Source: Mycolicibacterium lacusdiani
GTDB lineage: Bacteria; Actinomycetota; Actinomycetes; Mycobacteriales; Mycobacteriaceae
Reading direction: 5' to 3'
Assembly (NCBI RefSeq): GCF_021916785.1
Contig: NZ_JAKCFC010000004.1
Span: 1 to 64,000, forward strand
DNA: 64,000 nucleotides
Below the pieces are notes generated by a model. That model was given only the letters and a program-made list of their open reading frames with translations. It made no database searches and had not been told where the DNA came from. Positions within the stretch are counted from its first letter, which is position 1. The number at the start of each line of letters is the position of its first letter. Shown one piece after another: positions 52,444 through 63,400 of this stretch. A program made the translations under genes and the position numbers.

Positions 52444-54687
52444 CTAGCGCCAGGCGCGGGCCGGTTCGCGCGGCCAGCGGTGCCTACCGCCCAGCGGTCG
52501 GCGCGCCGGGGCGACGCGACCACACTCGCGCAACCCGAAGCGGCCGTGCCAGCGCGCCATCCCCTCGGGGGCCCACCAGTTGCGCGGACCCATCAGGTGC
52601 ATGAACGCCGGCACCAGCAGCATGCGCACCAGCGTCGCGTCCATCAGCACGGCGAGCGTCAACCCGAGCCCGAACATCCGCATGATCGACACCTCCGACG
52701 CCATCAGCGCCGCGAACGAGATCGCCATGAGAAGCGCAGCGGCCGTGACGATCCGGCCGGTACGCGACAGCCCGAGCGCGATCGCCTCGTCGTTGTCGGC
52801 CTTGGTCTCCCGCCCGCCCTTGAGCCAGTACTCGCGGATGCGCGAGATCAGGAACACCTCGTAGTCCATCGACAGCCCGAAGGCGACGCAGAACAGCAGC
52901 ACGGGTACGTGCGCGACCAATGATCCCGTCGCCGTCGTGCCGAGCGCACCCAGCGCTCCGTCCTGGAAGATCCACACCAGCGCGCCGAACGTCGCCGTCA
53001 ACGACAGCACGTTGAGCACCACGGCCTTGATCGGCAGCAGCAGGCTGCCCGTCAGCATGAACAGCAGCACGAACGTGATTACGCCGATCACCAACAGCAC
53101 CAAGGGAAGTCGCGCGCTGATCGCCTCGGCGTTGTCGTGGGTCACCTGTGCGATGCCGCCGACGAGGAAGGGCTGGTCGTTCGGCCCGATCACCGAGTGG
53201 ATCCAGTCCAGCGGGCTGGGTTTCTCGTCGGTGACGGTCGGGGCGCTGCTGGTGACCGTCAGATACGCACTGCCGTCCACGATTCCGGTCGGGGCCGACG
53301 GCGGGCCACGCAGCGCACCGCCGGAGAAGGTGCCCGTGGGCGCCGACACCGACGTCACGTGCCGGGTCGCGGACAAATCGCGCGCGAAGCGCGACAGCTC
53401 ACCCGCATCCACGTCCGAGGCATCGGGCACCACGATCGTCATCGCGGTCGCCGGGTTGTAGCCGAAGTCGTCGCGCAGCTGGTCGCCGACCTGGCGCGCC
53501 GACGCCGAATCCGGCAGCATCCGCTCGTCGGGGAAGCCCCACTTCACGTGCAGGAACGGCGCACCCAGGGTCAGCAGCAGCACGGTCACGCCGATGCCGA
53601 CGGCCACCGCGCGGCGGGTCGCGAACCGCGCGGTGCGATACCAGAACGTGCCCTCGAGCGTCGGCGCCGCAGCCGGCCGACGGAACGCGCGCCGGGCCAG
53701 GGGCCGCAGATCGAGGGCGTCGATGCGGTCGCCGAGCACCACGATGGCGGCGGGCGCGATCACCAACGCGGCCAGCGCCGTCAACGCCACGACCGTGAGG
53801 CCAGCGAAGGCGAACGACTTCAGGAAGTACATCGGGAACAGCACCAGCGCGACCATCGACAGCCCAACGGTGGTCGCCGAGAACAACACCGTCCGGCCCG
53901 CGGTGGCCATCGTCTGACACAGCGCCGTCTCGACGTCCGAACCGCTCGCCCGCTCCTCGCGGTAGCGGCTGGTGATCAGGAGGGTGTAGTCGACGGCCAG
54001 CGCGAGGCCCATGGCGATGGTCAGGTTCAGCGCGAACGTCGACACCTCGGTGACGTGGGTGAGCAGACGCAGCAGCGCGGTCGACCCGACGATCGCCCAG
54101 ATGCCCACCAGCAGCGGAATCGACGCGGCGAGCAGTCCGCCGAAGACGCCGACGAGCACCAGGAACGTGAAGGGGATCGCGAGCGCCTCCATCATCAGCA
54201 GGTCGCGTTCGGACTGCTGGTTGATCTCCACGTACGCCATCGCGGGTCCCCCCGCGGTCACCGTCACGTCGCCGCGCGTCCCCGCGAACCTGTCGGCGAG
54301 TTCCTCGGCGTGCCGCTGCGCCTCGCTGCCGCCGCCCGCGATGCCCACGACCACGAGGCCGGTGCGGCCGTCGCCACTGACGAGCGCGTCGGCACCTGCG
54401 GGCGGCACCGTCCACGGCGACTGGACGTCGGCGACGAACGGGTAACCGGCCACGCGGTCGACGATGTCGTGGCCGACGGCTCGAGCAGACGCACCCCGCG
54501 CTCCGCCACGTGCGTCGGGAGCCTCGACGGCGAACACCATCTGCAGGTCGCCCTGCCCGAACTTGTCTGCCATCAGGTCGGCGACCCGAGAGGACTCGGC
54601 GCCGGGATCCCGGAAGCCGGCGGCGGAGAGCGACTTCGTGACGTGAACGCCGTAGATGCCGGCGCCGACGGCCAGGAGTGCGGCCAC
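52444..54687 (-). CDS. MMPL/RND family transporter
   Basis: At least 747 residues. Two sets of membrane spans flank two outer domains: set 1 at about 170-330 (FTFLVLVGVFGGLLAASIPL, IAMGLALAVDYTLLITSRYR), set 2 at about 530-690 (VLLVIGVITFVLLFMLTGSL, FCVAFGLSMDYEVFLISRIR). The Asp-Tyr pairs in MGLALAVDYT and FGLSMDYEV are the MMPL proton-relay residues. The C-terminus (from about 700) is basic. The cargo is unknown; MMPL proteins export lipids. From GTG 54687 the first membrane helix is cut short; in-frame ATT 54744, with GGAAGG before it, gives the full helix (FRAPRFILVV added). Confidence 0.9.
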   Translation of the reverse strand: MAALLAVGAGIYGVHVTKSLSAAGFRDPGAESSRVADLMADKFGQGDLQMVFAVEAPDARGGARGASARAVGHDIVDRVAGYPFVADVQSPWTVPPAGADALVSGDGRTGLVVVGIAGGGSEAQRHAEELADRFAGTRGDVTVTAGGPAMAYVEINQQSERDLLMMEALAIPFTFLVLVGVFGGLLAASIPLLVGIWAIVGSTALLRLLTHVTEVSTFALNLTIAMGLALAVDYTLLITSRYREERASGSDVETALCQTMATAGRTVLFSATTVGLSMVALVLFPMYFLKSFAFAGLTVVALTALAALVIAPAAIVVLGDRIDALDLRPLARRAFRRPAAAPTLEGTFWYRTARFATRRAVAVGIGVTVLLLTLGAPFLHVKWGFPDERMLPDSASARQVGDQLRDDFGYNPATAMTIVVPDASDVDAGELSRFARDLSATRHVTSVSAPTGTFSGGALRGPPSAPTGIVDGSAYLTVTSSAPTVTDEKPSPLDWIHSVIGPNDQPFLVGGIAQVTHDNAEAISARLPLVLLVIGVITFVLLFMLTGSLLLPIKAVVLNVLSLTATFGALVWIFQDGALGALGTTATGSLVAHVPVLLFCVAFGLSMDYEVFLISRIREYWLKGGRETKADNDEAIALGLSRTGRIVTAAALLMAISFAALMASEVSIMRMFGLGLTLAVLMDATLVRMLLVPAFMHLMGPRNWWAPEGMARWHGRFGLRECGRVAPARRPLGGRHRWPREPARAWR

Positions 54688-54852
54688 GACGAGGATGAAG
54701 CGGGGTGCCCTGAATGCGAGGCGAGCGAGGAACTGCAGCTCAATGAACCTTCCGTGCTGACGAAGGTCCAGCGTGCGTGATCATTTTCAAGACCACACGA
54801 GTTATCGACCAGTTCGTCGAATCGATCATCGTGACGGTCGATCGACGCGGTT

Positions 54853-55446
54853 TCAGTCCTCGCGGGTGCGGCCGGCCAGGCCGATGAGTTCTTCGTGCAG
54901 CTCGAACCAGACGGTGTGGTACGAGTCGACCAGCGGGCGGCTCAGCCACGCCAGGTCGCCCGCGGCGGCCAGACGCAGCGCGGCCGCGAGCCGGTCGGCG
55001 TAGCGGCTCAGCCGCGGCAGCAGCTCCGCCGCCGCGGCGATCACGGGAGTGACGCGCTGGTGGACGTCCTGCACGCTCGCCAACACGTCGGCGTCGCCTG
55101 CTGGATCCGCCGCACCGCCGGCCCGCCCGAGTTGCCACTGCGAGAGCGCGGCCTTGAAGTCGGCGTTCACCGGGGTGAACCGCTCGTAGACCGCCTCGGC
55201 GGCCGCGTGGTCGACGCTCGCGCGTTCGGCCGCGAGCAACTCCGCCAGCCGCTCGCGGCCGGCCGGGGTCAGCCGCAACGCGGGTGCGCTGAGCAGGGCC
55301 CCGTCGGCCACCAGACGGTCCACGACCGCGCTCGGATCGGCGCCCAGCGCGCCGGCCAGGTCGGCGGCGCCGACCCGCCCCTTCAGCCGCACGGTCTGCA
55401 GCACGTCGCGTTCGTTCATGACCTGTGCCATCTGTTCTTCGCGCAA
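54853..55446 (-). CDS. Winged-helix regulator-like protein next to ppdK (Rv1126c-like)
   Basis: A 197-residue, mostly helical protein. The N-terminal 75 residues look like a winged helix (NERDVLQTVRLKGRVGAADL, then LVADGALLSAPALRLTPAGR). The rest is a helical domain (VYERFTPVNADFKAALSQWQ, LLPRLSRYADRLAAALRLAA). It lies 7 bp after ppdK and the same pairing occurs in M. tuberculosis (Rv1126c-Rv1127c, from memory). It could regulate transcription or act as a protein partner of the short PPDK. No ligand motif recognised. Confidence 0.75.
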   Translation of the reverse strand: MREEQMAQVMNERDVLQTVRLKGRVGAADLAGALGADPSAVVDRLVADGALLSAPALRLTPAGRERLAELLAAERASVDHAAAEAVYERFTPVNADFKAALSQWQLGRAGGAADPAGDADVLASVQDVHQRVTPVIAAAAELLPRLSRYADRLAAALRLAAAGDLAWLSRPLVDSYHTVWFELHEELIGLAGRTRED

Positions 55447-55453
55447 GCGCTCA

Positions 55454-57064
55454 TCACCCGCCCAGCCTGCGTCGCGCCGCCACCAACGTCGCCACCAACG
55501 GCTCGGGCGACCTCACGTCCACCAGGCCCGCCGAGAGCGCACCGGCCACCGCATCCTCCGAGGCATCCATCGCAGGGTGGTCGCCGTCGGCGTGCACCCG
55601 CAGCGGGCTCACCCGCCGGGCGATGTCGTCGAGCCGGTGCAACTCAGGGGTGTCGGCAGCCGACCACGCCGTCGGTTCCAGCGCGCCGGCCCGCACCTCG
55701 CCGCTGTCGCCGTCGACGGTGATCATCGTGCCGTCGACCACGGCGCCCAGCCCGCCGCCGCACCCGACGACCGCGGGCAGCCCGAGCTCCCTGGCGACGA
55801 TCGCGGCGTGGCTGGTGGCGCCGCCGACCTCGGTGACCACGCCGCGCGCTGCGACCATGCCCGCCATGTCGTCGGGGCTGGTCGTGGGTCGCACCAGGAT
55901 CACGTCCTGGCCGGCGTCGGAGGCGTCGACCGCGGCGTCGCTCGTCGTACAGGCCAGCCCGGACGCCACGCCTGGGCTCGCGGGCAGCCCGGTGGCCAGC
56001 AGCCGGGCCGCCAGCCGGGTCTCGGGGGCCAGCGTGGTCGCCATTGCCGCCCGCAGCTGCGCCGGGGTGACGCGGGCCAGCACCTCGGCCTCGTCGATCA
56101 CGCCCTCGTCGTGCAGCGCCAGCGCGAGGCGCACCGCAGCGCGGGCCGACCGCTGCGCGACGCGCGACTGCAGCAGCCACAGTTTGCCCGCCTCGACGGT
56201 GAACTCGACGTCCTGCACGTCGGCCCCGTGCTGCTCGAGGCGGATGCCCGCCGCCAGCAACTCGTCGTGGACGTCGGGCATGGTGCGGGCCAGCACGTCG
56301 AGGGTCTCGCAGTCCCTGGCGCCGGAAACGACGTCGTCGCCCTGTCCCGTCGGCAACCACTCGCCGAACGGTTCGGGCGAGCCGGTCGCGGGATTGCGCG
56401 TGAAGAGCACGCCGGTGCCCGACTCGGAGTCGAGGTTGCCGAACACCATCGCCTGCACGAGGACGGCGACCCGGTCGGGCTCGTCGAGATGGTGATGGGT
56501 TCGGTAGGCGAGCACGCGGTCCGACGTCCACGACTCCAGGACGGCGGCCATCGCGCCGCGTAGCTGCTCATACGGGTAGGCCGGCGGGTCGACGTGCACC
56601 GCGCGCCGGTAACCCCGCCGGAACCGGTCCAGCGTGTCGCGGGCGAAACCGGGCGAGTACCGCGCTGCCAGCGCGTCGGCAACGGCGTCGTCGATGCCGA
56701 CGTCGAGCACCGTCTCCAGCATCCCTGGCATCGACGTCACCCCGCTGCTGCGCACCGCGACCAGCAGCGGCCGCTCACCACCGCCGAACGTCGCGCCGGT
56801 GTGCTCCTGCAGGGCCTTGAGACCGTCCAGGACGTCCGGCCAGGCCTCGTCGAGCACCGCGTGGGGGTCGGCAGCGCACTCCCGGCACCAGGCGATGGTC
56901 AGGCAGAACGCAGGGGGCACCGGAAGCCCGAGGCGGGCGATCTCGCCGAGCGCCCTGCCCTTGCCGCCGACCAGCGCGCGGGGATGGTCGGAGTCGGCGT
57001 CGAGCGTCAATACCCGGTGGTGATGCGCACCGTGAACGCCAGGTCGCTGCGCTTTCAGGATCAT
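55454..57064 (-). CDS. ppdK: Short pyruvate phosphate dikinase (nucleotide and phospho-His domains only)
   Basis: A 536-residue protein. The ATP-grasp domain is at about 25-330 (ALVGGKGRALGEIARLGLPV, VAVRSSGVTSMPGMLETVLD, GVLFTRNPATGSPEPFGEWL). The phospho-His domain is at about 395-490 with GGATSHAAIVARELGLPAVV, the phosphoryl-carrying His. The C-terminal PEP/pyruvate barrel of the usual 870-residue enzyme is absent, as in the mycobacterial Rv1127c form. Catalysis of the full reaction would need a separate partner. ATG 57064 follows GGAGG; the frame is open further upstream but without conserved content. Confidence 0.85.
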   Translation of the reverse strand: MILKAQRPGVHGAHHHRVLTLDADSDHPRALVGGKGRALGEIARLGLPVPPAFCLTIAWCRECAADPHAVLDEAWPDVLDGLKALQEHTGATFGGGERPLLVAVRSSGVTSMPGMLETVLDVGIDDAVADALAARYSPGFARDTLDRFRRGYRRAVHVDPPAYPYEQLRGAMAAVLESWTSDRVLAYRTHHHLDEPDRVAVLVQAMVFGNLDSESGTGVLFTRNPATGSPEPFGEWLPTGQGDDVVSGARDCETLDVLARTMPDVHDELLAAGIRLEQHGADVQDVEFTVEAGKLWLLQSRVAQRSARAAVRLALALHDEGVIDEAEVLARVTPAQLRAAMATTLAPETRLAARLLATGLPASPGVASGLACTTSDAAVDASDAGQDVILVRPTTSPDDMAGMVAARGVVTEVGGATSHAAIVARELGLPAVVGCGGGLGAVVDGTMITVDGDSGEVRAGALEPTAWSAADTPELHRLDDIARRVSPLRVHADGDHPAMDASEDAVAGALSAGLVDVRSPEPLVATLVAARRRLGG

Positions 57065-57438
57065 CACCACCTCCGCCGTCGGTCCGGACGCACCCCGGCA
57101 CATTGGTTGCCCGAGTCTAGGCACCCCACACCGTGGTGGCCCCATACACCACCCGCGGGGTGGCCGGCGTCGGATATGGTCACCCAAGCGCGACGCACGG
57201 GGCACGCCGCCAGTAGATTTGCGGCGATGGTCCGCTTTGCAGCGCGAAATCGTCGGGGACGAGAACGGCATCGTGACATCGGCGTCGCGGTGCGCACCAC
57301 GGGCTTCTTGAATGGACCGACGATGGCCGGACACCAAACGGTGCTGGTCAGCGCGTCCACCACGGGCCCGGCAGCCACAACTTCAGCGTCGTCCGACACG
57401 GACGTCTGACACACACGGGCCGACAAGGGACACACCGA
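57065..57438. other. 374-bp gap between ppdK and the PKS gene
   Basis: No gene seen. Divergent promoters for ppdK and the PKS gene must lie here, but I find no convincing pair of hexamers. The PKS ATG is preceded by AAGGGACACACCGA, giving a modest ribosome site (AGGGA). Confidence 0.4.
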
Positions 57439-60400
57439 ATGGTCAATCAACTCGAGCATGCCACCGAAGCGCTCCGCAAGGCGCTCGGCCAGGTCGAACG
57501 GCTCAAGAACCAGAACCGCGCACTCCTGGAGCGCTCCGGCGAGCCGATAGCCGTCGTCGGCATGTCCTGCCGGTACCCCGGCGGGGTCGAGAGCCCCGAG
57601 GACCTCTGGCGCATGGTCGCCGAAGGCCGTGACGTCATCTCCGAACTGCCGGAGGACCGCGGCTGGGACACCGCCGGGCTGTACGACCCCGATCCGGACG
57701 CCCCGGGCAAGTCGTATGCCAGGACCGGCGGCTTCGTGGAGAACGTCGCCGACTTCGACGCGGGCTTCTTCGGCATCGCCACCAACGAGGCCATGGCCAT
57801 GGACCCACAGCAACGCATGCTGCTCGAGCTGTCCTGGGAGGCGCTCGAGCGCTCCGGCGTCGATCCGAGTTCGCTGCGCGGTAGCTCGACGGGTGTGTTC
57901 GCCGGCGTCATCGCGGGCGGCTACGGCATGTCCGACGACGCCATCGAGGGCTACCGCCTGACCGGCATGACGTCCAGCGTGACCTCGGGCCGCGTGGCCT
58001 ACGTGCTGGGCCTCGAGGGCCCGGCCGTGTCGGTCGACACGGCGTGCTCGTCGTCCCTGGTGGCGCTGCACATGGCGGTTCAGGCGCTGCGCCTCGGCGA
58101 ATGCGACCTCGCGCTCGCCGGCGGTGTCACCGTCAACGCGACGCCCACCATCTTCGTCGAGTTCAGCCGTCACCGCGGCCTCGCACCCGACGGTCGCTGC
58201 AAGCCCTACGCCAACGCCGCGAACGGCGTTGGCTGGGCCGAGGGCGGCGGCGTGCTCGTCGTCGAGCGGCTGTCCGACGCGCTGCGCAACGGTCACCAGG
58301 TGCTCGCGGTCGTCAAGGGCACCGCCGTCAACCAGGACGGCGCGTCCAACGGGTTGACCGCGCCCAACGGCCCGTCGCAGCAGCGCGTGGTGCGCGCCGC
58401 GCTCGCCAACGCAGGCCTGACGACGGCTCAGGTCGACGTCGTGGAGGGCCACGGCACCGGCACCCCCCTCGGTGACCCGATCGAGGCCCAGGCACTGCTC
58501 GCGACCTACGGCCAGGAGCGGTCGAACCCGCTGTGGCTGGGGTCGGTGAAGTCCAACATGGGCCACACCCAAGCCGCGGCCGGCGTCGCTGGTGTCATCA
58601 AGATGATCATGGCGATGCACAACGACGTGCTGCCCAAGTCGCTACACGTCGACGAGCCCAGCCCGCACGTCGACTGGACCGCGGGTGCGGTCTCCCTGCT
58701 GGCCGAGGCGCAGCCGTGGCCGGCGGGACCCACGCCCCGCCGGGCAGGCATCTCGTCCTTCGGCATCAGCGGCACCAACGCACACGTCATCGTCGAAGAG
58801 CCTGCGGCAGTGGACCATTCGGTCACCGCCGAGGCGCCGGAGACCCAGCTGCTGCCGTGGGTGCTCACCGCGAAGTCCCCCGCTGCGCTCGCCGGGCAGG
58901 CGACCAAGCTCAGCTCCTACCTCGACGGCCACGACGTCACAGACCTCGACGTGGCGTGGACCCTGGCGGGACGCGCTGCCTTCGAACACCGCGCCGTGGT
59001 GCTCGGCACCGACCGCGAGTCGCTGCTCGCCGGACTGGCCGAACTCTCCGCCGCCTCCGACACCCCGTCCCGTGCGATCAGCGGACACGCGACGCCCACC
59101 AGCAAGACCGCCTTCGTCTTCCCGGGCCAGGGCAGCCAGTGGCTCGGCATGGGCATCGAACTCCTGGAAAGCTCAACGGTTTTCGCCGAGGAGATCGCCG
59201 CGTGCGGTGAGGCGCTGGCGGAGTTCGTGGACTGGTCGCTGATCGACGTGCTGCGCGGCGTCGATGGTGCGCCGAGCCTGGACCGCGTCGACGTCGTTCA
59301 GCCGGTGCTCTTCGCGATCATGGTGTCGCTGGCCCGGCTGTGGCGTTCGCTCGGCGTGACCCCGGATGCCGTGATCGGCCACTCGCAGGGCGAGATCGCC
59401 GCGGCCTACGTCGCAGGCGCACTGTCGCTGCGCGACGCCGCTCGCGTCGTGGCCCTGCGCAGCAAGCTCCTGGTCGTCCTGTCCGGCGAGGCAGGCATGG
59501 TGTCGTTGGCGTGCAGTGCCGATCGGGCGCACGAATTGCTGCTGGGCCTCGAAGGTCTCGGCATCGCCGCGATCAACGGCCGCTCCGCGGTCGTGGTGTC
59601 CGGCGCCAGCGCCCAGCTCGACGAACTGATCCGCCAGTGCGAGGCGCTCGAGATCCGGGCACGCCGCATCGACGTCGACTACGCATCGCACTCGGTGCAG
59701 GTCGAGGCGATCCGTGACCAGCTGATCGAGGCGCTCGCCGACGTCGAACCCCGGTCCGTCAAAACGGCTTTCGTCTCGACCGTCACCGGCGAGCTGATGG
59801 ACACCGCGGGCCTGGACGCCCAGTACTGGTACCGCAACCTGCGCCAGACGGTCGAGTTCGACCAGGCCGTCCGCACCGCGTGCAAGCACGGCTACCGCGC
59901 GTTCATCGAGTCCAGCCCCCACCCGGTGCTCATCGCGGGCGTCGAGGACACCGTGCTCGACGCCACCGAGGGCGTCGAACCGATCGTGGTGCCGTCCCTC
60001 GGCCGCGACGACGGCGGCCTCGACCGCTTCATGGCATCGGCCGCCCAGGCCTGGGTCGCGGGCGTTCCCGTGGTCTGGCGCCAGGCGTGCGCCGGTGGCG
60101 CACTGGCGGACCTGCCCACGTATGCCTTCGAGCGGCGCCGGTTCTGGTTGTCCGGTGGCGCAGGCGGTTCCGGCGACGCGGCAGGCTTCGGCCTGGCCGG
60201 CTCCGGCCACGCACTGCTGAACGCCGTCGTCGAGGTCCCCGACTCCGGTCAGATCATGCTCACCGGCCGACTGGCCGCCTCCTCGCAGGGCTGGCTGTCC
60301 GACCACGCGGTCGGTGGCACGGTGCTCTTCCCCGGCGCAGGCTTCGTCGAACTCGTCATCCGCGCGGGTGACGAGGTGGGCTGCCCTGCCATCGAGGAAC

Positions 60401-63400
60401 TGACCCTGCAGGCGCCGCTGGTGGTGCCGCCGACCGGCGTCCCGTTGCGCGTGGTGGTGGGATCGGAGCAGGAGTCGGGTTCCCGCGCGGTGTCGGTGTT
60501 CTCCCGGCCCAATGACGAAGCGGCGGAGTGGGTCTGCAACGCCGAGGCCGTCGTCGGAACGGAAGCGGGAACCCCCGCGGCCGACCTGGCGGAGTGGCCG
60601 CCCACCGGCGCCGTCCCGGTCGACGTGACCGACGCATACGCCATGCTCGCCGAGCGCGGCTACGAGTACGGTCCCGCCTTCCGCGGGCTGAATGCGATGT
60701 GGCGCCGCGGCGCCGAGGTGTTCGCGGAGGTCGCACTGCCGCAGGACGTGGCTGCCGGTGACTTCGGCGTCCACCCCGCGCTGCTCGACTCCGCACTGCA
60801 CGCGGTGGCACTCGCCGCCGAGGATCACGCTCTGGCACTACCGTTCTCGTGGGAGCAGGTCACCCTGCACGCCGCGGGCGCATCGTCGGTCCGCGTCCGC
60901 ATCACCCCCACCGGCACCCACTCGGTGTCGATCGAACTGGCCGACGGTCTCGGCCTGCCGGTGCTGTCGGTCGGATCGATGACGGCCAGGCCGGTCAGCG
61001 CTGACCAGATCGCGTCGGCCATGGCGGGTAGCCGCGCCGAGGGCGAACTGTTCGAGGTGGAGTGGTCGCCCGTCACCGCACCCGAGACGGTGACACCGCT
61101 GCCCGAGGGCGTCGTCACGTTCGAATCCGTCCCTGTGGCAAGCGATTCCGCTGATTTGCCCGCCGCCGTCCGGGACGCGACCATCGCCGCGCTGACGAGC
61201 ATCCAGTCGTTCCTCGCCGAGCCGGCAGGCACGCTGGTGGTCGTCACCCGTGGCGCCGTGGCACCACTGCCCGGCATCGACGTCACCGACCTGGCCGGTG
61301 CGGCGGTGTGGGGCCTGGTCCGCGCAGCGCAGACCGAGAACCCGGGCCGCATCGTGTTGGCCGACATCGGTTCGAGCACGGCAGGTGACTTCGACCTGGC
61401 CACCCTGCTCTCGGTCGGCGAGCCGCAGGTCGTGCTGCGCGACGGTGCGCTCTACGCGCCCCGCGTGGTCCGCAGCCGCGGCACCGACGGCGTCCTCACC
61501 CCGCCCGACAGCGGCAAGCCTTGGCGCCTCGGCGTCACGACCGCGGGCACGTTCGAGGACCTCGCGCTGCTCGAGGTGCCGAACTCCGACGCACCCCTGC
61601 CGCCCGGCCACATCCGGGTCGAGATGCGCGCCGTCGCAGCCAACTTCCGCGACGTGATGATCACCCTCGGCATGTTCACCCACGACGCGCTCATCGGTAG
61701 CGAGGGCTCCGGCGTCGTCACCGAGATCGGTCCGGACGTCACGGGTTTCGAGGTCGGCCAGCGCGTGATGGGCCTGTTCCCCGAGGGCACCGGCACGCTC
61801 GTCGCGGCCGACGCCCGCCTGATCGCACCCATCCCCACCGGGTGGACCGACGCCGAGGCCGCCGCCGCACTCGTGGTGTTCACCACCGCCTACTACGGAC
61901 TGAAGGAGCTGGCCGACGTCCAGCCCGGCCAGTCGATCCTCATCCATGCCGCCACAGGCGGCGTGGGCCTGGCCGCCGTGCAACTCGCCCGCTACTGGGG
62001 CATGGAGGTGTACACCACCGCCAGCCGCCCCAAGTGGGACACGTTGCGCGCGTTGGGCTTCGACGACGACCACATCGGCGACTCGCGAAACCTGGACTTC
62101 GAGCAGAAGTTCCTCGAGGTCACCGGTGGTCGCGGGTTCGACGTCGTGCTCGACTCGCTGGCAGGCGACTTCGTCGACGCATCGCTGCGTCTGCTGCCCC
62201 GCGGTGGCGTCTTCCTCGAGATGGGCAAGACCGACATCCGCGACGCCGACACGATCGCCGCCGCCCACGAGGGCGTCCGGTACCGGGCGTTCGACCTGTT
62301 CGAGCCCGGCCGGCCCCGCATGCACGACTACATCGTCGAGCTGTCCGGCATGTTCGAATCCGGCATCCTCACGCCGCTTCCGGTCACGACGTTCGACGTC
62401 CGTCGCGGCCCCGCGGCGCTGCGGCACCTGAGCCAGGCCCGCCACATCGGCAAGATCGTCATGACGATGCCCGGCAACTGGTCCGCGGGCACCGTCCTGA
62501 TCACCGGCGGCACCGGCATGGCAGGCGCGGCGATCGCTCGCCACGTCGTCGCCGAGCACGGCGCGCGTCACCTCCTGCTGGTGTCGCGCCGTGGACCCGA
62601 CGCCCCCGGCGCGAGAGAACTCGTCGACGAACTCACCGCCGCGGGCGCGAACGTCCGCGTGGTGGCTGCCGACGCCGCCGACCGCGCCCAACTGCAGGCC
62701 GTGCTCGACGGCGTAGAGGTGCCGCTGACGGCGGTCGTGCACGCCACCGGTGTGCTCGACGACGCCGTGATCGGCTCGCTGACGCCCGAGCGTGTCGAGC
62801 CCGTGCTGCGCGCCAAGGTCGACGCCGCGTGGAACCTGCACGAACTCACTAGGGGCGCCAATCTCGGTGCCTTCATGCTGTTCTCGTCGATGGCAGGCGT
62901 GGTCGGCTCGGCCGGCCAGGCCAACTACTGCGCCGCGAACACGTTCGTCGACGGTCTCGCCACGCACCGGCGGGCCCACGGCTTGCCCGCGACGTCGCTC
63001 GCGTGGGGCCTGTGGGACCAGGCGAGTGCGATGACCGGTCACCTCGAAGAGGCCGACCTGTCCCGCCTCGGCCGCGATGGCATCCTCGCGATGTCGAGCG
63101 ACGACGCGATGGCGCTGTTCGACAGCGCACTCGTCGTCGGCGAGCCCCTGCTGGCACCCGCGCGGATCGATCGCAGCGCGCTGCGCACCCGGTCCGCCCA
63201 GGGCGTGCTGCCGCCGATGTTCAGCCGCCTGGCCAGCGCGCCGACCCGCCGCCGCGTCGACGACTCGCTGGTCGCCGCGAAGTCGAAGTCGGCTCTGGCA
63301 CAACGTCTGCAGGGTCTCTCGGAGCCCGCGCAGCAGGCGCTCATCCTGGATCTGCTGCGGTCGCACATGTCGACCGTGCTAGGGACGACCGAGCCGGAGT

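Noticed and set aside
52414..54780. Long plus-strand Arg/His-rich ORF over the MMPL gene
   Set aside because: Composition is that of an antisense shadow in high-GC DNA; the minus strand has full MMPL features.
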